DNA of 64,000 bases, taken from NCBI GenBank assembly GCA_002435705.1, contig DIVA01000067.1:1-64000 (forward strand), given 5' to 3'. Made by a program: the position numbers and the translations under genes. Source of the DNA: Bacteriovoracaceae bacterium UBA6144. GTDB taxonomy: Bacteria > Bdellovibrionota > Bacteriovoracia > Bacteriovoracales > Bacteriovoracaceae. Positions 58,260-64,000 of this stretch are shown in pieces. Each line of letters starts with the position of its first letter. The stretch's first letter is position 1. The notes under the pieces were generated by a model, which did not search any database, was not told the origin of the DNA, and saw only the letters and a list, made by a program, of their open reading frames with translations.

Positions 58260-59078
58260 CTCCATCGTCTTATCTACTACAACGCTATCAAGAAATTCAT
58301 AACGATAGCTATGCAAAAAAAGTCTTGAAGCAGCAGCTCCACCATAAAGTGTGTCACCTAAGATTGGGAAGCCGGCACAAGAGAGCTGGGCACGTATTTG
58401 ATGGCGCAAGCCCTGGTCGAGTTCAACGAGCACCACTGTTTTTCCATGACTGCTCATGAGAGGCTTTAATTTTAGGTGAGCCTCCTGGCCCCGTGAATCA
58501 GCAATCATCTTTCGACCTTTTTTTTCAGAAGCCAAAAGTTTATGAATCAACTGACCTGATTGAGGAGTGCCTTCTACGATTGCTAAGTAGTACTTCTTTT
58601 TCACCAGCGTGGAGAATTCAGTACGAATTTTGTTATAGAAATCGGTATTCTTCGCCATCACGACAACACCTGAGGTTTCCAAATCAAGCCGCCACAAAGC
58701 ACCACGATCATAGTTGGCAGAATTAACGTTTATCAGTGGTGCCAGATTAGGTTGAGTGGCAAGCCACCCCACTAAATTGGGAGAAGAGTCGTAACCATGA
58801 GGGTGGGTGTGAACACCCGCGGGCTTATGGAGAGCAAGCCAATTTATTGTCTCACACAGTACACTCACTTCTTGATGAGCAGTGGGACAAATTTCTTTCC
58901 AGTTGATGAGTTCAATGGGAAGCGAGAGTTCTTGCCGATGTGAGAGGGAGCTTTGCAATTGTTTTTTAGAGAGTTCAGAAGATTTGATCTTTTGACCTGA
59001 CAGCCCCAAAGATTCTTTTAAAAAGACTTCGAGGCTCTCAAAGTTCTGAAGCAGGCAGAGCCCAAGGGTGGGGCCCAT
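58197..59078 (-). CDS. RluA-family pseudouridine synthase with WRLD variant
   Basis: RNA pseudouridine synthase of 293 residues. The fold landmarks are INWLALHKPAGVHTHP, the catalytic block WRLDLETSGVVVMAKN with the catalytic Asp, KKYYLAIVEG, and GLRHQIRAQLSCAGFPILGDTLYGG. In relatives the first block reads HRLDxxTSG; the His to Trp change here is unusual, though the Asp is kept. The substrate could be 23S rRNA or tRNA. The first codon overlaps the motB stop (TAATG), so it belongs to the motA-motB transcript. Its 3' end overlaps a gene on the other strand by 63 bp. Confidence 0.85.
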   Translation of the reverse strand: MGPTLGLCLLQNFESLEVFLKESLGLSGQKIKSSELSKKQLQSSLSHRQELSLPIELINWKEICPTAHQEVSVLCETINWLALHKPAGVHTHPHGYDSSPNLVGWLATQPNLAPLINVNSANYDRGALWRLDLETSGVVVMAKNTDFYNKIRTEFSTLVKKKYYLAIVEGTPQSGQLIHKLLASEKKGRKMIADSRGQEAHLKLKPLMSSHGKTVVLVELDQGLRHQIRAQLSCAGFPILGDTLYGGAAASRLFLHSYRYEFLDSVVVDKTMELFGDVVDLNSLLQMLSDMGL

Positions 59079-59866
59079 TACTTCGTTTTACCCTCTCGAC
59101 GTAAATCTGCTTTCTTCATAAAGAAGTCCACACGACGATCAATGATATAAGGGTTCTGGTTAGGATTCGCCTGAGGTCTTGAATCACCGTAAAAAATGAT
59201 TGTAATGCGATCGGGACTTACACCTCTTTGCATCAGCATCCTTCCCACCGCAGTCGCTCTCTGTGATGAGAGAGTCAGAGCATCAGCGCCATTGGCACCC
59301 GTTTCATCTTTTTCAGCGTGCCCTTCAATCATGAGATTCCAGTTTTTATCTCTCATGAGTTGAATGAGGTTTTCAAAAACCTGGTTATTAATTTCTTGAA
59401 CAGAAATACTTCCCTTATTGAAGATGATTTTGTCTTTAAGTCTGACCTGAATAGATTCAGGCATCTCTTGAACGTTTACATCTTCACTGAGATCATAATC
59501 TTTCAAAAAATTTTTTATTTCTTTAAGCTGTTCATCGGCTTCTCGATTGATCTCTTGCTTTTCAAGCAGTCCCTCTGAGCGTAAAAATTCAATCGGAAAA
59601 GGGCGTGGAGGATTCTGACTCTCGATCATCGTCATGGCATCGTCTGGAGATTTACCAAGCTGCATAACCTCGCCAGACTTTAAAACGTTACCACCGAAGG
59701 CATTTCGGATCGAACCTAGGGCCGCTTCAAAACGTGCTGTTTCTGTTTTCGCAAATGAAAGAAGCAACACGAAGAAGGTCAAAAGAAGTGTACACATGTC
59801 AGCAAACGACGCCATCCACGCAGGAGCACCAGCTTTACAAGGAGGACACTTTGGAGCATCAGCCAT
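59078..59866 (-). CDS. motB: flagellar motor stator protein MotB
   Basis: Stator subunit that anchors the flagellar motor to peptidoglycan. PAWMASFADMCTLLLTFFVLLLSF holds the TM helix and the proton- or sodium-binding Asp23. The C-terminal OmpA-like peptidoglycan-binding domain covers about 140-255 (LMIEGHAEKDETGANG, SSQRATAVGRML, RITIIFYGDSRP). MotA is immediately upstream with a gap of 3 bp; a pseudouridine synthase gene follows with TAATG overlap. Confidence 0.95.
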   Translation of the reverse strand: MADAPKCPPCKAGAPAWMASFADMCTLLLTFFVLLLSFAKTETARFEAALGSIRNAFGGNVLKSGEVMQLGKSPDDAMTMIESQNPPRPFPIEFLRSEGLLEKQEINREADEQLKEIKNFLKDYDLSEDVNVQEMPESIQVRLKDKIIFNKGSISVQEINNQVFENLIQLMRDKNWNLMIEGHAEKDETGANGADALTLSSQRATAVGRMLMQRGVSPDRITIIFYGDSRPQANPNQNPYIIDRRVDFFMKKADLRREGKTK

Positions 59867-59869
59867 TGT

Positions 59870-60637
59870 CTACTCCTTTGACTCTGGAGCTGTTCTCTCG
59901 CCCGGTGGCAGAAAGGACTCGAGTTTTTCTCTAATTGTGCGAGGGTTCTCTCCCGCTACAATCCCTAGAACTCCGGCAACGATAATGTTCATGCGAGTAG
60001 ATTCTTCTTTAGAGCGCTGTTTAAGTTTAATGGCAACGGGGATACAAAACAGGTTGGCGATGATAGCGCCGTAGAATGTGGTCAAAAGAGCTACCGCCAT
60101 AGCAGGTCCGATGGAGCTTGGATCAGACATGTTTTTCAACATCGCCACCAGACCCATGAGTGTCCCAATCATACCAAAAGCAGGTCCATCAGCACCCATT
60201 CCATCCAAAAGATCAGCTCCTTTTGCATGGCGCTCTTCCATGGCACTGATCTCAAGGCCAAGAATGGAAGTAATCACTTCTGGTGGACGGTTATCAGCCG
60301 CGAGGGTCACTGATTTTTTCAGGAATTTATCTTCGACAGGAACTTTCTCTAGCGCGAAGACAGACTCACGACGGGCGACTTCGGCCAGTTTGATAATTTC
60401 ATCAATCATCACTTTTGGGCTTTGCGAGTTCGCAAAGATGGCTTTCATGTAAATATTTGCTGTTGCCTTCACCACTTCAAGCGGCCAGCGAATCATGGTA
60501 GAGGCAATCACCCCTCCGAAGATGAGAATGATTGAAGGTGTATCGATGTAAGCACCAATCCCAACCCCACCAGTGAGAATACCGCCGAGAATTGAACCAA
60601 TCCCTAGTACTAAGCCAATGACGGAGGCTAAATCCAT
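59870..60637 (-). CDS. motA: flagellar motor stator protein MotA
   Basis: Ion-channel subunit of the flagellar stator, four TM helices (about 2-22, 30-50, 150-170, 180-200). FGMIGTLMGLVAMLKNM and GAIIANLFCIPVAIKL are the conserved channel helices. ATG 60637 follows GGGAT at 6 nt; ATG 60646 adds only MLL. Whether the ion is H+ or Na+ (PomA type) cannot be read safely. The gene is first in motA-motB-rluA. Upstream at 60707-60737 is a terminator that serves the preceding small gene. Confidence 0.94.
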   Translation of the reverse strand: MDLASVIGLVLGIGSILGGILTGGVGIGAYIDTPSIILIFGGVIASTMIRWPLEVVKATANIYMKAIFANSQSPKVMIDEIIKLAEVARRESVFALEKVPVEDKFLKKSVTLAADNRPPEVITSILGLEISAMEERHAKGADLLDGMGADGPAFGMIGTLMGLVAMLKNMSDPSSIGPAMAVALLTTFYGAIIANLFCIPVAIKLKQRSKEESTRMNIIVAGVLGIVAGENPRTIREKLESFLPPGERTAPESKE

Positions 60638-60706
60638 AAGTAACATCCCGAAAAAATTTTCTTCTTAGAATAAGTATCGGAATCTATTGATTAGAGTTTT
60701 AGGAAT

Positions 60707-60737
60707 AAAAAAAGCCGCGTAGGACGCGGCTTTTTTT
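60707..60737. terminator. bidirectional intrinsic terminator
   Basis: Stem GCCGCG (60714-60719) with CGCGGC (60725-60730), loop TAGGA, flanked by seven A and seven T that extend the stem. It ends the small gene at 60760 and separates it from motA. Confidence 0.88.
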
Positions 60738-60759
60738 GACTAGACTATTTTGATCGGAA

Positions 60760-61026
60760 TTATTTAACAACTTTCTCATCAAGCAGAGTGCTATCAATAA
60801 AGTTCAGCATGGCCGCTCTTAATGACTCAAGGCTGATTTCTTCATCTTCTGAACGACCGATGAAGAGTTCTTTTTCAATCATCTCAACCGGAAATCCTGT
60901 CATTTTAGAAAGCTCATCGAGACTTACTTTTTTTGCAGGTGCTGACTCAACTTCTCTCTCAATTGACATTCTGAACTCCTTGAATGACTCATCAGACCAT
61001 TCCATGGCCTCAATGTTGTGTGACAT
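60760..61026 (-). CDS. small HTH-like hypothetical protein
   Basis: Protein of 88 residues. The centre (KKVSLDELSKMTGFPVEMIEKELF) looks like a helix-turn-helix, a motif often seen in small regulators. The C-terminus is helical (SLRAAMLNFIDSTLL). No family recognised. ATG 61026 has no Shine-Dalgarno sequence; an in-frame ATG at 61005 follows GAGG closely. It has its own terminator and lies between pabB and motA, so it is likely monocistronic. Confidence 0.55.
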   Translation of the reverse strand: MSHNIEAMEWSDESFKEFRMSIEREVESAPAKKVSLDELSKMTGFPVEMIEKELFIGRSEDEEISLESLRAAMLNFIDSTLLDEKVVK

Positions 61027-61122
61027 GAGCGTATCGAGAGATAAAAAGAAGAGTCAACGTAACAAGAGCCGCTGTTAGAAGATGTTAGATATACTCCAGA
61101 ATAGGGGCATAAGCTTTTAATA

Positions 61123-62334
61123 TTACGGGACTCTATGCTTAATATTTCTGGGTAGAAAAGGTGACAGAAAGCTTTCAGATTTTCTTAACATTTCCTCAAA
61201 TTCACTATGCTTGTGGCTTTTGAGTGTGACTCCGCCTCCCGCACCATACTTCATCTCTTTCAAACCCAGATCAATCTCTGCAGTACGAATGTTAATGGAG
61301 GCAGCCAAGGTCTTTTTATAAGCAAACCAAGTCGAGCCACAATAATGCCCACGAGACTCAGTCTCAACTTGATTGATGATGTTAAGAGAACTTTTTTTAG
61401 GGGCCCCAGTTACACTGCCTCCAGGAAAGAGGCATTCTAAAACTCGCCCCCAGGTGGTTTCGATCGGCACCGAGCAAGACACAAGAGCATATTGATGAAG
61501 GATGCCAGGAACCTGTAGAGGAAGACGTTTAGAGACGACACGACTGCGAGGCTCAGCCACTCGGGAGAGGTCATTACGAATGAGGTCTGTGATCATATTC
61601 AATTCACCGACTTCTTTTTTTGATTCAAGCATTTTCAGCCATACACTTTGAGCATTGTCCCCATCTTGCAGCGGAAGCGTGCCTTTGATAGGCATGGAAT
61701 AGAGCTCCACATGATCCTCTCTCACTCTACGCTGAACGAGGCACTCAGGAGAATTAGACAGGATCAGTTTTCCTAAGTTAGAGAGATAAGTCGCGTGCGC
61801 ATAAGGAGCAATCCGACTTTGATCACTCCAAAGATGGCGAATGAAGTCTGAGGGTCTGTAACTATCCTCATAAACCAGATAGAAAGGAGCTGTAAGATTG
61901 ACCTGATAAGCATTCCCGCACAAAAGTTCTTCTTGGATTCGATCAAAACTCACACCGTAATCATCCCAAGTCGGAACCTGCAAGAACTTCAAGCGTGGAG
62001 CCACATAGTTTCCAGACCACAGATCCGAGAGCTGAACACGCGCACATTTGAGATACTCAATTTCAATCGCCAGAGGCGTGTGGCCTGGAATGAGATCTAA
62101 TTGGTCATGAAAGATGTGTCCTAATTCATAACTGAGATGAATGACTTTTGGTTTCTCAAAAGTTGCACTGAGGGGAACTTCATGCAGATCGGATAAAAAG
62201 CGTGAAATAGAACTCGCAACTTTGCGCCCTGATAGTAAATCAATGTAGTGATGGCGGTAATGCATCCGCGCGATGTGGGGCTTGAAACAGTAAAGGAACT
62301 CCCCTTTATTTCCTTGTGCAAACAGCGACCACAC
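61123..62334 (-). CDS. pabB: aminodeoxychorismate synthase component I (PabB), GTG start
   Basis: Chorismate-utilising enzyme of 403 residues of the folate pathway. The chorismate-binding core is clear: GNAYQVNLTAPF, SNSPECLVQ, MPIKGTLPLQ (the PIKGT box of PabB rather than the PIAGT of TrpE), MITDLIRNDLSRV, FPGGSVTGAPK, and GGGVTLKS near the end. It converts chorismate and glutamine-derived ammonia to 4-amino-4-deoxychorismate. GTG 62334 has AGGGGA 5 nt upstream, inside the gap of 8 bp after dnaB, so the two are likely co-transcribed. No pabA or pabC nearby. Confidence 0.9.
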   Translation of the reverse strand: MWSLFAQGNKGEFLYCFKPHIARMHYRHHYIDLLSGRKVASSISRFLSDLHEVPLSATFEKPKVIHLSYELGHIFHDQLDLIPGHTPLAIEIEYLKCARVQLSDLWSGNYVAPRLKFLQVPTWDDYGVSFDRIQEELLCGNAYQVNLTAPFYLVYEDSYRPSDFIRHLWSDQSRIAPYAHATYLSNLGKLILSNSPECLVQRRVREDHVELYSMPIKGTLPLQDGDNAQSVWLKMLESKKEVGELNMITDLIRNDLSRVAEPRSRVVSKRLPLQVPGILHQYALVSCSVPIETTWGRVLECLFPGGSVTGAPKKSSLNIINQVETESRGHYCGSTWFAYKKTLAASINIRTAEIDLGLKEMKYGAGGGVTLKSHKHSEFEEMLRKSESFLSPFLPRNIKHRVP

Positions 62335-62342
62335 AGCGTCCC

Positions 62343-63689
62343 CTAGTTATCACGTTTGAAATCGAGTTCCGCAAATTTCGTCTGAGAACCAATCCACGCG
62401 AGGTCAACGTCACCAGACTCTCCTGCGCGGTTTTTGGCGACGATCAAGGTAGCAATACCTTTCTTGGGAGAATTAGGGTCCGTCACATCAGGTCTATGAA
62501 TCAAACAGACGATATCGGCATCTTGTTCGATCGCGCCCGATTCACGAAGATCTGAGAGCTGTGGACGTTTATCCGTTCGAGACTCGGAAGAACGATTCAG
62601 CTGAGAAAGAGCGATTATCGGAACTTCTAATTCCTTGGCAAGCTCTTTCAGGCCTCGCGAGATTTCAGAAATTTCCTGTTCACGGGAATTCTTTTTTACA
62701 TGCGGCTGCATCAGCTGCAAGTAATCGATCACGATCATCCCTAACCCCTGCTCGGCTTTAAGTCGGCGGCACTGAGAGCGAATATCTAAAAGGGTCGAGG
62801 CACCTGAATCATTAATCACAATAGGAAGTCTTGAGAGAGACTGAACGGCCGTAAACATATTCTTCATTTCATGCGGACCGAAATCTTTGGTGCGAAGCTT
62901 TCGAGAGTCAATGTTAGCTTCACTCGAGAGAATCCTGAGCCCAAGTTCGTTGGTCAACATCTCCATCGAATAAATGGCTACAGGAAGACCACTTTGCTTG
63001 GCTCCGTTCACAACCCAGTTCAGAACGAGTGAGGTTTTACCTACACCGGGACGGGCCGCGATGATGATAAGTTGGCCGGGCTGAAGACCTAAAAGCTGAC
63101 GATCGATAGAAGGAAATCCTGTCGATAGACCAGTGATCTCTCCTTTGTTACGTGTCGACTTCTCAAGATCCTTGAGTGACTCTTGGAGCGAATCACGGAG
63201 CGTGCGCATTTTGTTTTGTTTTGATTGATTAGTGAGCTTAAAAAATTCACTCTCCACTTCACCCAGAAACTCTTCAACATCACCGACGTTATTCGTGCCA
63301 ATCTGTACCACACGAGCAGCGGCACGGACGACCTCACGAACGGTCGCTTTTTGCTTCACCAATTTTGCGTAAGATTTAATATTGGCCGCAGAGGGAATCT
63401 CTTCAGAAAGAGTGACGAGTGCTGATTGGCCGCCGACTTTCTCGAGCTTACCCATATCCGTAAGCTTGGAGCTTACCGTCACCAAATCCAAAGGTTCACT
63501 CGTGGTGTGCAACTCTTTCATGGCATCGAAGATCATCCCATACTGAGGATGGTAGAAGTCTTCCGCACGTAAACCGATGTCGATGATCTCATCGAAAGAA
63601 CGGTTATCAATCAGCAAGGAGCCGAGAACTGCTTTTTCAGCAGTAAAATCGTGGGGTAGTTGGTTTTGAATTTTATCGAGGTTGCTCAT
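62343..63689 (-). CDS. dnaB: replicative DNA helicase DnaB
   Basis: Hexameric 5'-3' helicase of the replication fork; 448 residues. The N-terminal DnaB domain (about 12-110) is followed by a linker and the RecA-like C-terminal domain with Walker A ARPGVGKT (212-219), the H2-like MIVIDYLQLM block and ESGAIEQDADIVCLIHR. No Shine-Dalgarno sequence precedes ATG 63689. rplI, the usual partner, lies upstream beyond a terminator. pabB follows 8 bp downstream. Confidence 0.97.
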   Translation of the reverse strand: MSNLDKIQNQLPHDFTAEKAVLGSLLIDNRSFDEIIDIGLRAEDFYHPQYGMIFDAMKELHTTSEPLDLVTVSSKLTDMGKLEKVGGQSALVTLSEEIPSAANIKSYAKLVKQKATVREVVRAAARVVQIGTNNVGDVEEFLGEVESEFFKLTNQSKQNKMRTLRDSLQESLKDLEKSTRNKGEITGLSTGFPSIDRQLLGLQPGQLIIIAARPGVGKTSLVLNWVVNGAKQSGLPVAIYSMEMLTNELGLRILSSEANIDSRKLRTKDFGPHEMKNMFTAVQSLSRLPIVINDSGASTLLDIRSQCRRLKAEQGLGMIVIDYLQLMQPHVKKNSREQEISEISRGLKELAKELEVPIIALSQLNRSSESRTDKRPQLSDLRESGAIEQDADIVCLIHRPDVTDPNSPKKGIATLIVAKNRAGESGDVDLAWIGSQTKFAELDFKRDN

Positions 63690-63734
63690 GGGGAAAGCTT
63701 GCCATGAAAGGTATTAAGGTTCAAAGCCATGTGC

Positions 63735-63760
63735 AAAAAAAAGGGAGACCTAAGCCTCCC
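63735..63760 (-). terminator. intrinsic terminator after probable rplI
   Basis: Stem GGGAG (63743-63747) with CTCCC (63756-63760), extended across one mismatch, followed on the minus strand by a run of T (A-run 63735-63742). It ends the ribosomal-protein operon just before dnaB. Confidence 0.75.
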
Positions 63761-63790
63761 CTTTCTTTTAGAGCATAAATGCTAAATAAA

Positions 63791-64000
63791 TTACGCTTCT
63801 TCGTTTGCTGCAGCTGCTTCAGCTTCAGCGTCAGCTTTAGCTTTTGCTTCTGCATCAGCCTTGGCTTTCTTCTTGTCAGCGTTTCTCTTAGCTGCTTCCG
63901 CAGCTTCTTTCTTAAGCTCTTCAGCCTGAACTGGATCAATAGTGATCTTAAGTTTGAAGTTTGCCACAACATCATTTCCGAAAAGACGAGCTTTACAGTC
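63791..64000 (-). CDS. rplI: probable ribosomal protein bL9 (RplI), C-terminal part only
   Basis: The last 69 codons of a gene entering from the right edge. The first part, ending LFGNDVVANFKLKITIDP, fits the C-terminal domain of bL9 (usual form LHPDVxAxLKVKVxxE). The following 46 residues are a Lys/Ala/Glu tail (KKEAAEAAKRN, then KADAEAKAKADAE) not typical of the family. The position upstream of dnaB matches the common rpsF-rpsR-rplI-dnaB order, which weighs in the call. Start lies outside the window. Confidence 0.6.
   Translation of the reverse strand, partial: DCKARLFGNDVVANFKLKITIDPVQAEELKKEAAEAAKRNADKKKAKADAEAKAKADAEAEAAAANEEA

Noticed and set aside
63721..63975. Minus-strand open frame of 84 codons at the right edge
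   Set aside because: Wrong frame of the probable rplI gene and it runs through the terminator; the Lys/Ala coding bias explains the open frame.

Overview
The window looks like a chromosomal core segment of a Gram-negative bacterium, most likely of the Bdellovibrio and like organisms group (Bdellovibrionota; a Bacteriovorax/Peredibacter-type relative is my best guess). This is inference from moderate GC, the very large share of signal-peptide and lipobox proteins, MotAB, many response-regulator and c-di-GMP-type proteins, and the mix of clpP-clpX-lon, rsmD-coaD, rplI/dnaB and nuoBC. I saw no insertion sequence, prophage, integron or CRISPR array. The only RNA gene I found is tRNA-Val(UAC) at 22941-23016.

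Layout. 1-921: start of a nuo (complex I) operon, nuoB then nuoC, running off the left edge. 999-5877: five-gene envelope operon (two LPP20-type lipoproteins, an LpoB-like lipoprotein, a COG3014-like TPR lipoprotein, a secreted HExxH protein). 6022-8071: PhoB/PhoR-like two-component pair. 8068-15428: envelope cluster with a TPR/beta-barrel protein, a FecR-domain protein, a secreted transglutaminase-elicitor homologue carrying a Pep-13-like motif, a LysM protein and a TPR lipoprotein. 15511-22857: small cytosolic genes, a peroxiredoxin with a tenfold KKVAT tail, an MBL hydrolase, a Ste24-type protease, an alpha/beta hydrolase, a lipoprotein, an outer-membrane barrel and an orphan response regulator. 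23137-32254: a 1259-residue exported coiled-coil protein, then a proteostasis block (J-domain-like membrane protein, lon, clpX, clpP). 32478-36605: 2-Cys peroxiredoxin, a degenerate HD-GYP protein, and a PhoH-PilZ pair. 36664-41635: an outer-membrane protein and lipoprotein pair, aminotransferase, coaD, rsmD, and an acidic protein.

41855-49352 holds the least familiar genes: a 948-codon-scale DNA-methylase-like protein with eroded catalytic motifs fused to a target-recognition-like region and overlapping dtd; a two-TM protein resembling a decayed histidine kinase; a TonB-like protein; and a divergent sigma/anti-sigma pair. 49349-63689 is mostly housekeeping (GshB-like ATP-grasp, aminopeptidase lipoprotein, TetR plus fatty-acid hydroxylase, DUF454, miaB, LOG, IspZ-like, WYL-like, RluA, MotB, MotA, pabB, dnaB). 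The right edge has the end of a probable rplI.

The strongest unexplained genome-scale signal is gene packing. Of 12 convergent gene pairs, seven share stop codons in an exact 4-bp overlap (YTAR), three overlap further (28, 63 and 102 bp), one has a 2-bp gap, and only one is separated by an intrinsic terminator. A second recurring signal is a -10-like hexamer 6-9 nt before start codons that lack a Shine-Dalgarno sequence, which suggests leaderless transcripts. The best single-gene candidates for follow-up are the Pep-13-type transglutaminase, the decayed methylase-like protein, the KKVAT-tailed peroxiredoxin and the PhoH-PilZ coupling. All functional calls rest on motif recognition by eye; no database search was run.
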